Of a DNA stretch of 15,396 bases, positions 1 through 9,904 are shown piece after piece (the stretch's first letter is position 1; each line of letters begins with the position of its first letter). This DNA is from Candidatus Poribacteria bacterium. GTDB lineage: Bacteria > Poribacteria > WGA-4E > B28-G17. The notes beneath the pieces are model-generated. The model was not told where the DNA came from, searched no databases, and saw only the letters and a list, made by a program, of their open reading frames with translations. The stretch is from NCBI GenBank assembly GCA_003645735.1, contig QNBQ01000006.1:1-15396 (forward strand), in the 5' to 3' direction. The position numbers were made by a program, and so were the translations under genes.

Positions 1-7
1 ACGATCG

Positions 8-970
8 TCATATCCTTCCCTGAAGCTCCAGGAGCTTCAGGCACATCACCTCCAGGGCGAGGTTTGGGTTTACGTTATGTTGGGTTATGAGCTGCCGTGT
101 CCTCATCACAAGCTTCACCGCCTCCAGCAGCCTCCCCCTCGGCAGACGGGAGGCCAGAGAGCGGAGCAGGTCGAGGCTGCCGACGTGGACGATCCCCTCC
201 TGAACCCCGGCCTTGACCAGCATGAGATCCCGGAGCCAGGTCAGGAGCACCTCCAGCTTCTCGGGGTTTCCCGCCATCTCCTCCGCCTCCCTGAAGATCT
301 CTATCGGCTCCATGCCGGTGAGAAGCCTCGGGGGGGCCTCCTCCGCGAGGCTCGGGTTGCGGGCCATCTCGATCGCCCTCGAAACCCTCCCGTCCGAGAG
401 GAGGGCTATCCTGGAGGCGGCCTGATCGCTCAGGTTGAACCTCTCCCTCAGGAACCCCTCGATCTCCTCCTTCGGGACGGCGCCGAACCTGAAGAGCTGG
501 CACCTGGAGGTGATCGTGGGCAATATCGCGCTGAGGTTGGTCGTTATCAGAATGATGACGGTATCGGTCGGCGGCTCCTCCAGGGTTTTAAGCAGGCTGT
601 TGGCCGCTTCGTCCGTCATCCTGTCCGCTTCCCGTATGATGAAAACCTTGAACCTCCCCTCAAGCGGCTTCAGGGCGGCCCTCCTCCGCATCGCCCTTAT
701 CTGATCGATCTTCAGCCAGCTGCCGGAGGGGGAGATGACCTGGACGTCCGGGTGGAGGCCGTCGTCGATCTTCCTGCAGGAGATGCAGATGTCGCACGAA
801 TCATCCCCTCCCTGGAGGCAGTTGAGGGCTTTGGCGAAGTTGAGGGCGACGAACCCCTTGCCCACATCGGGCGGCCCGACGAAAAGATAAGCGTTACCCA
901 CCCTGCCCTCGGCGATCTGTCTCCTCAGGATCTGGACTATCCTATCGTGCCCTATCACATCCCTAAGCAT
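8..970 (-). CDS. holB: DNA polymerase III delta-prime subunit (clamp-loader)
   Basis: This is a 320-residue clamp-loader subunit that would help load the sliding clamp during chromosome replication. Visible features are an N-terminal AAA+ region with P-loop GPPDVGKG (32-39), the family's zinc-binding cysteines (C51, C59, C62, C65), a Walker B-like/sensor region around IIREADRMTDEAANSLLKTL (111-130) and the SRC motif (155-157). Four cysteines together with SRC are typical of the DnaX/HolB group, and the length matches delta-prime rather than the longer gamma/tau. The P-loop has Asp where Gly is usual, and delta-prime subunits are commonly ATPase-defective. The ATG start lies 16 bases inside the end of tmk, and a tmk-holB order is common in bacteria, which supports the call. 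It is the last complete gene of the leftward operon in the window. Family assignment is firm; the lack of ATPase activity is inference. Confidence 0.93.
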   Translation of the reverse strand: MLRDVIGHDRIVQILRRQIAEGRVGNAYLFVGPPDVGKGFVALNFAKALNCLQGGDDSCDICISCRKIDDGLHPDVQVISPSGSWLKIDQIRAMRRRAALKPLEGRFKVFIIREADRMTDEAANSLLKTLEEPPTDTVIILITTNLSAILPTITSRCQLFRFGAVPKEEIEGFLRERFNLSDQAASRIALLSDGRVSRAIEMARNPSLAEEAPPRLLTGMEPIEIFREAEEMAGNPEKLEVLLTWLRDLMLVKAGVQEGIVHVGSLDLLRSLASRLPRGRLLEAVKLVMRTRQLITQHNVNPNLALEVMCLKLLELQGRI

Positions 971-1608
971 CTCTCGACCGCCTCCCTCACCCGTCGATGG
1001 ACGGAGTCGATATCCACATCGGCCCGGATGACCACAAACCTATCCGGCTCGCGCCGGGCCATCTCGAGATATCCCTCCCTCACCCTCCTGTGGAACTCCA
1101 GCTCCTCAAGCTCTATCCTGTCCAGATCGCCCCTCCCCCTTCTGGCCCTCCTCAGCCCTTCCTCCGGGTCGAGGTCGAGCAGGATCGTCAGGTCGGGCTT
1201 AAGGCCGCCGGTGGCGAACTCGTTGAGGGCGCTTATCAGCTCGAGATCTATCCCCCTGCCGTATCCCTGATAGGCGGCGGATGAGTCGGCGAACCGGTCG
1301 CATATGACCGTCGCCCCTCTTTCGAGGGCCGGCCTGATCAGCTCGCGCACGTGTTGGGCGCGGGAGGCCATGAAGAGCATCAGCTCGGCCTCGGGACGGA
1401 TCGGAAGCGATGGGTCGGCAAGCAGCTGCCTGATCCGCTCCGAAAGCTCCGTCCCGCCCGGCTCCCGCGTCAGCACGACCTCCAGCCCCTTCGACTCCAG
1501 ATACCCCTTCAGCAGCTTCGCCTGGGTCGTCTTGCCCGAGCCCTCTATCCCCTCGAACGTTATGAAGGCCCCGCTCATCCCCGGACGAATTTTAACATCA
1601 AAACTCAT
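955..1608 (-). CDS. tmk: Thymidylate kinase (dTMP kinase)
   Basis: The enzyme phosphorylates dTMP to dTDP with ATP in dTTP synthesis, in the cytoplasm. The sequence shows the family P-loop FEGIEGSGKTTQ (18-29), the REPGGT motif (48-53), the DRF/DSSAAYQGYGRG substrate and catalytic segment (104-119) and an Arg-rich lid (152-164). Length is normal at 207-217 residues. The start is ambiguous. The ATG at 1608 gives a ten-residue extension not usual for the family and overlaps the upstream peptidase gene by 11 bases. The ATG at 1578 gives the canonical N-terminus MSGAFITFEG and leaves a 19-base gap. Neither has a strong Shine-Dalgarno, so I list the longer form because overlaps are the rule in this operon. 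The stop overlaps holB by 16 bases, implying translational coupling. Function is very secure; the start is about even. Confidence 0.95.
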   Translation of the reverse strand: MSFDVKIRPGMSGAFITFEGIEGSGKTTQAKLLKGYLESKGLEVVLTREPGGTELSERIRQLLADPSLPIRPEAELMLFMASRAQHVRELIRPALERGATVICDRFADSSAAYQGYGRGIDLELISALNEFATGGLKPDLTILLDLDPEEGLRRARRGRGDLDRIELEELEFHRRVREGYLEMARREPDRFVVIRADVDIDSVHRRVREAVERCLGM

Positions 1609-2815
1609 ACCGGGTCCACTCGATCGGGTCGACGAACCTCCCGTTCACCTCGATCGCCCAGTGCAGGTGAGGCCCCGTCGCCCTGCCGGTCGACCCGACC
1701 TCGCCTATCACATCTCCTTTCCCGACCTCATCGCCCTCCCGGACGGCTATCGATCTGAGGTGACAGTAATGGGATCTGACGCCCAGGCCGTGGTCGATTA
1801 TCACCGTGTTGCCGCGCACGTTCAGCCTCCCGGCGAAGATCACGATCCCGTCGTTGGCCGCCCTCACCGGCGTCCCCTCCTCGGCCTTTATATCGACGCC
1901 CATGTGTCTCGAGCGGGCCAGCCCCCCGTTGTAAACCCTGAACTCGCCGAACCGGGAGGTTATGATCCCCTCGACCGGCATCAGAAACCGCCCCCTCCAC
2001 AGCTTCCTCTCGCTCCCCGCCATCGCCCTGACCCTGGCCAACCTCCTCCGATCCTCCTCCATGAGCCTCCTGTCCGTCAACAGCTTTGCCTTCTCGGGGG
2101 GGAGGGCGATGAACCTCATCCCGAACTCGACCGGCCTGACGTCGAACTCCAACCTCTCATCCGACCTGTTCCCCGCCCTGTCGTTGAACGACAGATAAAC
2201 CGACGATCGACCGGGCTTCCCCTCAAGGCTCAGCCCCAGCACGGCCAGGAACACTTTCCCCTCCCCGTCCAGCCGGTGAAAGGTGAAGCTCGACCTGCCG
2301 AAGAGGTTCGGGTCGACGACCGTCATCCCGGGGTAGACCGGCTCGGACGCCCTAACGTGTATGGAGATCGCCCCGCCTATCTTCGGGGAGGAGGGGGTGA
2401 GCCTCACATCGAGCTTCGGCGGCGTGTGATCGACGACGAACTCGACCTGAGAGGAGGAGCGGTTCCTCCAGATCGAGGCATCCCTGGCCTCCGCGATGAG
2501 CTTATACCTCCCCTCCGGCACGAACCTCAGATCGACCGACAGCTCCTTCTCTATCCCCTTTCTCCTCCCTTTCCCCGAGAAGATCGGCTGTTTGAAGCCG
2601 TTTTCCCCCCTGATCTCGACCAGCATCTCGGCGATGCCGGCCTTATCATCCATCGCGTTGAGGCTTCCCAGCAGCCTGTCGCCGCACCGCTCCGAGAAAA
2701 GCTTCAGCTGGATGGCCGGCGGCGAGAAGTCGAGGTAAAAAGGTCGGAAAAGGTAGGCGGCGACGCCGACCAAGATAAAGGTGGGGATGAACTTCAGAAG
2801 CCTCCTCCACCTCAT
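1598..2815 (-). CDS. Membrane-anchored M23 (LytM-type) peptidase with Ig-like domains
   Basis: This 405-residue protein has one N-terminal hydrophobic segment (about 8-24) after a basic MRWRRLLK start, so it is probably an uncleaved anchor that places the rest outside the cytoplasmic membrane. Residues of about 30-130 and 131-228 look like two beta-sandwich/Ig-like modules; the second begins DHTPPKLDV. A charged linker (240-272) leads to a C-terminal M23 domain. The zinc-site pattern is intact: H304 and D308 in HMGVD, H352 in HYCHL, and HLH at 383-385, so an active peptidoglycan endopeptidase is expected. The Cys in HYCHL, where Gly is usual, is slightly unusual. The gene starts with ATG in a 4-base ATGA overlap with the upstream small gene. 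Which peptidoglycan bond it cuts, or whether it acts as an activator, cannot be read from the sequence. Confidence 0.88.
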   Translation of the reverse strand: MRWRRLLKFIPTFILVGVAAYLFRPFYLDFSPPAIQLKLFSERCGDRLLGSLNAMDDKAGIAEMLVEIRGENGFKQPIFSGKGRRKGIEKELSVDLRFVPEGRYKLIAEARDASIWRNRSSSQVEFVVDHTPPKLDVRLTPSSPKIGGAISIHVRASEPVYPGMTVVDPNLFGRSSFTFHRLDGEGKVFLAVLGLSLEGKPGRSSVYLSFNDRAGNRSDERLEFDVRPVEFGMRFIALPPEKAKLLTDRRLMEEDRRRLARVRAMAGSERKLWRGRFLMPVEGIITSRFGEFRVYNGGLARSRHMGVDIKAEEGTPVRAANDGIVIFAGRLNVRGNTVIIDHGLGVRSHYCHLRSIAVREGDEVGKGDVIGEVGSTGRATGPHLHWAIEVNGRFVDPIEWTRYEF

Positions 2816-3213
2816 ATCTCCACTTCCGGCTTGAACCTCTTCCTCCTCATCCTCTCCCGCCTCTCCATCTCATCCCTGATCGACGCCGCCTCGCGCCTGT
2901 ATGACCGGACGAGCGTCATGAGCCTGTCGGCCTCCTCGTTCTTCCCCTCAAGCCTCAGCGCGTCTATCCTCGTGCTCAGGTTCTCTATCCCCCTCTCGTA
3001 GCCGATCAGCTTCAGCCTGTTTATCTCGTCCCTGTTCACGACCTCGTTTATCGCGTGGCTGTAGTTGATCACCACCTCCAGCGCCATCTCCATCCCCGCC
3101 ACGTTCCCCTGTTCGGCGAACCTCCGGGCGTATTCCCAATGTTCTTGAATGACCTGGCGGGCCTCCTCAGGGGTCAGATGAAACTCCTTTTTCTTTTTGC
3201 GCTTGAAAAGCAC
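2812..3213 (-). CDS. Hypothetical charged helical protein
   Basis: I do not recognise this 133-residue protein. It starts at GTG with a G-rich Shine-Dalgarno-like GGGGGGTGA (about 7 bases upstream), 22 bases after mdh. The N-terminus is a very basic run (KRKKKK, residues 4-9) and the C-terminal third is dense in Arg, Glu and Met (about 100-130). Almost no prolines, and alternating charged and Leu/Ile residues, predict an all-helical, probably coiled-coil protein. There is no signal peptide, TM segment or metal-binding motif. The ATGA overlap with the M23 peptidase gene suggests co-translation and perhaps a cytoplasmic partner for that membrane protein, which is inference from context only. 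Reading frame and codon use match neighbours, so the gene is very likely real. Confidence 0.75.
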   Translation of the reverse strand: MLFKRKKKKEFHLTPEEARQVIQEHWEYARRFAEQGNVAGMEMALEVVINYSHAINEVVNRDEINRLKLIGYERGIENLSTRIDALRLEGKNEEADRLMTLVRSYRREAASIRDEMERRERMRRKRFKPEVEI

Positions 3214-3235
3214 GGGGAATCACCCCCCGTAAAGA

Positions 3236-4168
<933 letters not shown>

Positions 4169-4516
4169 TCATCCCCCGTAGATCGTTATACCTCCATCGA
4201 TCATCCTCTCGACGGTCGATCTGACCGCCTCATACTCCTCCTCGGAGTAGACGTGGGGCTCAAGCCCTCTGATCTTCAGCGTCTTTCTGACCAACTTGTA
4301 GGCATCTTCCCTCCTCTCCCCCGAGTAGATCACGAGCAGATCGACGTCGCTTGCGGGGGTATGCCTCCCCTTGGCGTATGATCCGAAGAGGACAACCCTT
4401 TTGACGGGCAGCTTCCTGCGCAGCTCAGGCATCCCCCGCCTCAACAGATCCAGAAGCTCATCGAGGGTGTAGGGAGGATAGAAGATTCTGACAGAACTCG
4501 ACGATCTCCTCCGCAT
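4169..4516 (-). CDS. MNT-type nucleotidyltransferase (HEPN/MNT pair)
   Basis: This small (115-residue) minimal nucleotidyltransferase has the signature GSYAKGRHTPASDVDLLV (45-62). G45-S46 would hold the nucleotide phosphates, and D57 and D59 are the first two metal-binding carboxylates; a possible third is near E86. Proteins of this kind pair with HEPN RNases, and characterised members (MntA) silence the HEPN toxin by adding AMP to it. The ATG start lies 59 bases inside the upstream HEPN gene. I found no ATG, GTG or TTG start between it and Met29, and starting at Met29 would remove the first helix, so the long overlap seems genuine. The stop is three bases from mdh. Family is secure; antitoxin action by AMPylation is inferred from the family. 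Confidence 0.88.
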   Translation of the reverse strand: MRRRSSSSVRIFYPPYTLDELLDLLRRGMPELRRKLPVKRVVLFGSYAKGRHTPASDVDLLVIYSGERREDAYKLVRKTLKIRGLEPHVYSEEEYEAVRSTVERMIDGGITIYGG

Positions 4517-4859
4517 AGGCTATCAACCTCTCCGCCTCCCGGCGGGTATACCTCCGCCGGGGCGAGCCCGATGGATGGGCGTTGGGGTAACGCGTTGGTA
4601 TGTAAGCTTTGTCCAGCTCCAGCGCCTTATCCATCAGATCCTCCGGAACCGGGTGGTGTTTCGAGATCTCCTCCAGCAGGTCGGCTATGGAATGTCCCCA
4701 CGCCTCCGAGTTCAGCCTTTGAAAGACGGCTTTGACGGCCTTCTCAGCGGCCTGTTGGGCGGAGAAACAAGCCCAGTCGTAAAACCCTCTTTCCATATCG
4801 CTTTTGGCGTGCTCCAGATCGCCCAAGGCCTGATCCATCCAATCGGCGCTCCTCTCCAC
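4458..4859 (-). CDS. HEPN domain protein (putative RNase toxin of HEPN/MNT pair)
   Basis: A 133-residue all-helical HEPN protein that starts at GTG, seven bases after the icd stop, with GGGGTGA upstream. The N-terminal helix (WMDQALGDLEHAKSDME, 7-23), followed by DWACFSAQQAAEKAVKAVF (28-46), is characteristic of the COG2250-type HEPN family. The segment around YIPTRYPNAHP carries R90-x4-H95, which fits the RX4-6H RNase motif; many relatives have Tyr at this His position, so catalytic status is uncertain. It is paired with the downstream MNT gene in the usual HEPN-first order. A toxin role is inferred from the family. HEPN/MNT pairs can also serve other nucleotide-transfer or defence roles. 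The unusual point is its position inside a TCA-cycle gene run. Confidence 0.88.
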   Translation of the reverse strand: MERSADWMDQALGDLEHAKSDMERGFYDWACFSAQQAAEKAVKAVFQRLNSEAWGHSIADLLEEISKHHPVPEDLMDKALELDKAYIPTRYPNAHPSGSPRRRYTRREAERLIAYAEEIVEFCQNLLSSLHPR

Positions 4860-4866
4860 GGCCCCA

Positions 4867-6096
4867 TCACCCCATGTTCTCGATGATCGCCGAGGCGAAC
4901 TCGGAGGTGGACAGCTTCGTCGCCCCCTCCATCAGCCTGTGCAGGTCGTATGTGACGCGCTTCTGAAGAAAGGTCCTCTCCATCGCCTCGACGATCAGCT
5001 TCGCCGCCTCCTCCCAGCCGATGTGTTCGAGCATCATGACTGCGGAGAGGATCAACGAGCTAGGGTTTGCCACGTCCATTCCCGCGTATTTGGGGGCGGT
5101 TCCGTGGGTCGCCTCGAACAGCGCCGACTCATCCCCCACGTTCGCCCCGGGCGCCATCCCGACGCCCCCTACCACCGCCGCGCATGCATCCGAGAGGTAA
5201 TCGCCGTTCAGGTTCGGGGTGACTATGACGTCGAACTCGTCCGTCCTGGTCAGGATGTGCTGGAACATGATGTCGGCCATCCTGTCCTTAATGAGCAGCT
5301 TATCCTCCGGCGGTTCGCCTTCGAGCTCCGATTCGAAGACAACCTTGTCCCCGAACTCATCCCTCGCCACCTCATAACACCACCTCATGAACGCCCCCTC
5401 GGTGAACTTCATGATGTTCCCCTTGTGGACGATCGTTATGCTCCTCCTGCCCCTCTCAAGGGCGTATTTGAGAGCCATCCGCATCAGCCTCTTGGTCCCG
5501 AACTCGCTTATCGGTTTGACCCCTATCCCCGCGTCCTCCCTGATCTCTATCCCGAACTCCTCCCTCAGGAACTCCCTCACCTTCCCCGCCTCCTCCGACC
5601 CGCTCTCCCACTCTATCCCGGCGTAGACGTCCTCGGTGTTCTCCCTGAAGATCACCACGTCCATCCTCTCGGGGTGTTTGACGGGGGAGGGGACGCCTTT
5701 GAAATATCTGACCGGCCTGATGCAGGCGTAGAGGTCGAGCCTCTGTCGGAGCGTCACGTTCAGGCTTCTATAGCCGCTTCCGACCGGGGTGGTGAGCGGC
5801 CCTTTGATGGCGACCCGGTAGTGGCCGATCGCTCTGATCGTGTCCTCGGGGAGCCACTCGTCGAAGAGCTTCTTGGCCTTCTCGCCGGCGAAGATCTCGA
5901 ACCAAACGATGCTCCTCTCGCCCCCGTAGGCCTTGTCGACGGCGGCGTCCACCACCCTCCTCATCGCCCTGGTTATATCGGGCCCTATGCCGTCCCCCTC
6001 GATGAAGGGGATCACCGGCCTGGGGGGCGTTTTCAGCCCCTCATCGGTCAGCTCGATCCTCTCCCCCTCCTGAGGCGGCCTCAGCTTCTCAAACAT
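4867..6096 (-). CDS. icd: Isocitrate dehydrogenase (NADP-dependent)
   Basis: Oxidative decarboxylation of isocitrate to 2-oxoglutarate. The 409-residue protein aligns throughout with the E. coli-type homodimeric enzyme: IEGDGIGPD (32-40), substrate loop [23 protein letters not shown] (106-128, with S111, R117 and R127), R151 and Y158 in [11 protein letters not shown]225 in VHKGNIMK, and metal-binding D299 and D303 in [15 protein letters not shown] (331-337) carries the Lys-Tyr pair used for NADP rather than NAD selection. S111 corresponds to the serine phosphorylated by AceK in enterobacteria; no aceK is present here. The ATG start overlaps the end of the upstream condensing-enzyme gene by eight bases and has GGAGGG nearby. 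It supplies 2-oxoglutarate downstream of citrate formation. Confidence 0.96.
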   Translation of the reverse strand: MFEKLRPPQEGERIELTDEGLKTPPRPVIPFIEGDGIGPDITRAMRRVVDAAVDKAYGGERSIVWFEIFAGEKAKKLFDEWLPEDTIRAIGHYRVAIKGPLTTPVGSGYRSLNVTLRQRLDLYACIRPVRYFKGVPSPVKHPERMDVVIFRENTEDVYAGIEWESGSEEAGKVREFLREEFGIEIREDAGIGVKPISEFGTKRLMRMALKYALERGRRSITIVHKGNIMKFTEGAFMRWCYEVARDEFGDKVVFESELEGEPPEDKLLIKDRMADIMFQHILTRTDEFDVIVTPNLNGDYLSDACAAVVGGVGMAPGANVGDESALFEATHGTAPKYAGMDVANPSSLILSAVMMLEHIGWEEAAKLIVEAMERTFLQKRVTYDLHRLMEGATKLSTSEFASAIIENMG

Positions 6097-7459
6097 CCCC
6101 TCCCTCCAGAAGCTCCGGCAGATACCGTTTGACCAGCTCCATCATCTCCTTGTCCGATATGCTGGTCGTCCTCCCCTCCTCATACTGCTTCATCACCCAC
6201 TCGTATATCTTGATCACGCCGGGGTGTCTTTTGTCGATCTTTTTGGAGAACTTGGCGTTTATCCAGTGGGCGATGCCGGCGAGCCCCGATTTGTCCGTTA
6301 TCCCCACCCTGGGAGGCCTGTTGAGCAGCTTGGTCGTGTCGAAGATGTTGTAGATCTCCTCGTCCTTCAGAAGCCCGTCGGCGTGTATACCGGCCCGCGT
6401 CACGTTGAAGCTCTCACCGACGAAGGGATAGTTGTCGGGTATCTCGTCGCCGATCACGTTTCTGTAATAATCGGCTATCTCCGAGATGACGGTCGTATCT
6501 ATGCCGAACATCTCGCCCTTGAGCGCGATGAAGTGGAAGATCAGCCCCTCTATGGGCGCGTTTCCGGTTCGCTCGCCGTAGCCAAGAAGCGTGCCGTTGA
6601 CGGCGGCGCAGCCGTAGAGCCATGCGGCGAGGGAGTTGGCGATGACTAGGTGGAAGTCGTTGTGGCCGTGCCACTCCAGCTGCTCCGGGGGAACGCCGCA
6701 CTCGACCCTGAGGGCGTGGATGATCTTGGGGACGCTCCTCGGGAGGGCGGCCTCGCTCCAGGGGACGCCGTATCCCAGCGTGTCGCACGCCCTGATCTTT
6801 ATCGGCACGCCGCTCTCATCGGCCAGATCCATCAGCGCCTGGACGAACGGTATGACGAAGCCGTGGAAATCGGCCCTGGTTATGTCCTCCAGATGGCACC
6901 TGGGCTTGACCCCCGCCTCGATCGCCGTCCTGGCCATGTCCAGGTAATCCTCCATCGCCTCTCTGCGCGTTTTCTTCAGCTTCAGGTAGATGTGGTAGTC
7001 CGACACTGACATCAGTATCCCGGTCTCCTTGAGCCCCATCTCCTTGACGAGCTGGAAATCCTCCTTCCTGGCCCTGATCCATCCCGTGATCTCGGGGTAT
7101 TTGTATCCCAGCTCGAGGCACCTCTCGACCGCCTCCCGCTCCTGTTTCCTGTAGAGGAAGAACTCGCACTGGCGTATCACGCCGTTTGGGCCGCCCAGCC
7201 TGTGGAGCATCTTGTAAAGCTCGACGACCTGTTCGACCGTGTAGGGGGGCCTGGCCTGCTGGCCGTCCCTGAAGGTGGTGTCCGTTATGAAGAAGTCATC
7301 GGGCAGATACATCGGGACGGAGATCCCGTCGAAGGCCAGCCTGGGCGGCTCATCGTATGGGAAGAGATCCCTCAACAGATCCGGCTCCTGTAGCTCGATC
7401 AGCTGGCGCTTCCTCCTCCCCAGCTTCAAAAGGTTATCCCTCTCATCCCTTTTCAGCAT
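6089..7459 (-). CDS. HMGL-family acyl-CoA condensing enzyme, probable Re-citrate synthase
   Basis: A 456-residue enzyme of the DRE-TIM (HMG-CoA lyase-like) group that condenses acetyl-CoA with a 2-oxo acid. It has [11 protein letters not shown] (58-68) with catalytic Arg-Asp-Gly-Gln, the metal motif HGHND (264-268), [11 protein letters not shown] (295-305) and TRAGIHADG (354-362). It ends soon after the barrel and short lid, lacking the leucine-feedback domain of 2-isopropylmalate synthases. Immediate linkage to icd and mdh, with no leu or lys genes, points to citrate formation from oxaloacetate, as in the Re-citrate synthases of Clostridium kluyveri and Dehalococcoides. Homocitrate synthase is the main alternative. 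I start at ATG 7459 because a perfect AGGAGG lies five bases upstream; an in-frame ATG at 7480 would add seven residues but has only weak GAG pairing. Family is firm, exact substrate is inference. Confidence 0.85.
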   Translation of the reverse strand: MLKRDERDNLLKLGRRKRQLIELQEPDLLRDLFPYDEPPRLAFDGISVPMYLPDDFFITDTTFRDGQQARPPYTVEQVVELYKMLHRLGGPNGVIRQCEFFLYRKQEREAVERCLELGYKYPEITGWIRARKEDFQLVKEMGLKETGILMSVSDYHIYLKLKKTRREAMEDYLDMARTAIEAGVKPRCHLEDITRADFHGFVIPFVQALMDLADESGVPIKIRACDTLGYGVPWSEAALPRSVPKIIHALRVECGVPPEQLEWHGHNDFHLVIANSLAAWLYGCAAVNGTLLGYGERTGNAPIEGLIFHFIALKGEMFGIDTTVISEIADYYRNVIGDEIPDNYPFVGESFNVTRAGIHADGLLKDEEIYNIFDTTKLLNRPPRVGITDKSGLAGIAHWINAKFSKKIDKRHPGVIKIYEWVMKQYEEGRTTSISDKEMMELVKRYLPELLEGGDV

Positions 7460-7464
7460 ATGCT

Positions 7465-7470
7465 CCTCCT
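7465..7470 (-). promoter_or_regulatory. Shine-Dalgarno that decides the condensing-enzyme start
   Basis: On the minus strand this reads AGGAGG, followed by a five-base spacer and then the ATG at 7459. It is one of the strongest ribosome binding sites in the window. It favours this start over the in-frame ATG at 7480, for which the site would lie inside the coding region as Glu codons. Confidence 0.75.
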
Positions 7471-7498
7471 CGAAAGCCATCCAGCTCTACTGGATGGG

Positions 7499-7521
7499 GA
7501 CCGGGTTCCACGCCCCCGGTC
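7499..7521. promoter_or_regulatory. Inverted repeat in the 5' leader of the leftward operon
   Basis: GACCGGG and CCCGGTC form a perfect seven-base-pair inverted repeat around a nine-base loop. It lies between the predicted leftward promoter and the first gene, so it would be in the mRNA leader. There is no following T-run in either direction, so it is not an intrinsic terminator. It could be a protein operator or an RNA hairpin affecting translation or stability; nothing in the sequence decides between these. Confidence 0.4.
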
Positions 7522-7553
7522 AGGGCGGTGTTCGTCGGGAGGGTTTCAGGGGA

Positions 7554-7583
7554 ATTTTAACTAAAGGGGGCGTTGAAAGTCAA
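7554..7583 (-). promoter_or_regulatory. Predicted sigma70-type promoter of the leftward (TCA) operon
   Basis: On the minus strand a -35 box TTGACT (7583-7578) is followed by an 18-base spacer and a -10 box TAAAAT (7559-7554). Transcription would begin near 7547 and give a leader of roughly 90 bases before the ATG at 7459. Box quality is five of six matches to consensus for each box. The spacer is one base longer than optimal; a 17-base reading gives the weaker TTAAAA. Confidence 0.6.
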
Positions 7584-7612
7584 GAAACGACGCAGCATCG
7601 AGCCGCCTCTCC

Positions 7613-7641
7613 TTGTCTAAGGTCAGCCGTTATGGTAAAAT
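7613..7641 (+). promoter_or_regulatory. Predicted extended -10 promoter of the gap operon
   Basis: A -35-like box TTGTCT (7613-7618), a 17-base spacer and a -10 box TAAAAT (7636-7641), preceded by TGG, which gives an extended -10 element. The start of transcription would be near 7648, leaving a short leader of about 34 bases before gap. Its -35 box is only 29 bases from the -35 box of the opposing promoter. Confidence 0.6.
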
Positions 7642-7654
7642 TACCTCACGATGA

Positions 7655-8686
<1,032 letters not shown>

Positions 8687-8704
8687 GCCTTCAGGAGGGG
8701 CGCT

Positions 8705-9895
8705 ATGGCTAAAAAGGTTAGCGTGAGGGATCTGGATCTGAAGGGCAAAAGGGTTTTGATGCGGGTCGATTTCAACGTGCCGATTGAGGAGGGGAAGATC
8801 ACCGACGACACCCGCATAAGGGCCGCCCTCCCCACCATCAAATACGTCCTGGAGCAAGGGGCCAAGCTGATCCTGATGTCCCACCTCGGCAGGCCTAAAG
8901 GGAAGCGCGACCCGAAGCTGTCGCTTAAGCCGGTCGCCGAGCGGCTGAGCGAGCTTTTGGGAAAAGAGGTCAAGATGGCTCCGGACTGCGTCGGCCCCGA
9001 GGTCGAGAGGATGGTCGCCGAGATGAAGGAGGGCGACGTCATACTGCTTGAAAACCTCAGGTTCCACCCCGGCGAGGAGGCGAACGACCCCGAGTTCGCC
9101 AGAAAGCTGGCCGCTTTGGGAGATGTCTACGTGAACGACGCTTTCGGCACGGCCCACAGGGCGCACGCCTCCACCGAGGGCGTGACGAAGTTCATGCCGG
9201 TCGCAGCCGCTGGGCTGCTGATGGAGAAGGAGATCGAGTATCTCAGCAAGGCGGTCGAGTCGCCCGAAAGGCCGTTCGTGGTCATCCTCGGCGGCGCTAA
9301 GGTTTCGGACAAGATCGGCGTGCTCGAGAGCATGCTGGAGAGGGCCGACGCGATCCTCATAGGCGGCGGGATGGCCTACACCTTCCTCAAAGCGCTGGGA
9401 TACGAAGTGGGCAAGTCGATCGTCGAGGAGGATAAGCTAGACCTGGCCAGGGAGATCATGGACAGGGCGAAGGAGAGGGGGGTCGAGCTGAAGCTGCCGG
9501 TGACGGTGGTCGTCGCCGACAAATTCGCCCCCGACGCCGACTCCAAGGTCGTCAAGGTCGATGAGATCCCCAAGGATTGGATGGGAATGGACATCGGCCC
9601 CGAGACGGTGGAGGAGTTCGGGAAGGTTATAGAGAAGGCGAAGATGATCTTCTGGAACGGCCCGCTCGGGGTTTACGAGTTCGACAAGTTCGCCCGTGGC
9701 ACGAACGAGATCGCCAGGAAACTGGCCGAATCAAACGCGATAACGATAATCGGCGGCGGGGATTGCGTGGCGGCCGTCAGGAAGGCGGGGGTTGCCGATA
9801 AGATAACCCACATCTCCACGGGCGGCGGCGCCTCCCTCGAGTTCATCGAGGGCAAGGAGCTGCCCGGGATAGCCGCCCTGACCGACAAGGAGTGA
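8705..9895 (+). CDS. pgk: Phosphoglycerate kinase
   Basis: Transfers phosphate from 1,3-bisphosphoglycerate to ADP. The 396-residue chain contains both lobes. The N-terminal substrate lobe has RVDFNVP (20-26), SHLGRPKG (59-66), [10 protein letters not shown] (116-125) and HRAHAS (151-156). The C-terminal nucleotide lobe has [12 protein letters not shown] (196-207), [16 protein letters not shown] (318-333), GGGD (350-353) and STGGGAS (371-377). AGGAGGGG lies just upstream of the ATG. The stop is followed nine bases later by tpiA. No fusion to triosephosphate isomerase is present, in contrast to some thermophiles such as Thermotoga where the two are fused. Confidence 0.97.
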   Translation: MAKKVSVRDLDLKGKRVLMRVDFNVPIEEGKITDDTRIRAALPTIKYVLEQGAKLILMSHLGRPKGKRDPKLSLKPVAERLSELLGKEVKMAPDCVGPEVERMVAEMKEGDVILLENLRFHPGEEANDPEFARKLAALGDVYVNDAFGTAHRAHASTEGVTKFMPVAAAGLLMEKEIEYLSKAVESPERPFVVILGGAKVSDKIGVLESMLERADAILIGGGMAYTFLKALGYEVGKSIVEEDKLDLAREIMDRAKERGVELKLPVTVVVADKFAPDADSKVVKVDEIPKDWMGMDIGPETVEEFGKVIEKAKMIFWNGPLGVYEFDKFARGTNEIARKLAESNAITIIGGGDCVAAVRKAGVADKITHISTGGGASLEFIEGKELPGIAALTDKE

Positions 9896-9904
9896 GGTGA
9901 CCCG

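Noticed and set aside
77..1270. Long open frame on the plus strand opposite holB and tmk
   Set aside because: It is antisense to two certain genes, Pro/Arg-rich and low in complexity, with no recognisable motif. High G+C and the codon bias of the real genes leave few stops on the opposite strand.
1304..3001. A 565-codon open frame on the plus strand opposite the M23 peptidase
   Set aside because: Antisense shadow of intact tmk, M23 and small genes; composition is dominated by Pro, Arg and Asp with no domain pattern or ribosome binding site.
4939..6132. A 397-codon plus-strand frame opposite icd
   Set aside because: It mirrors icd codons; icd has all catalytic motifs, and the mirror frame has none.
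7499..7521. Rho-independent terminator between the divergent operons
   Set aside because: The stem is not followed by a T-run in either direction, and its position is downstream of a promoter rather than at an operon end.
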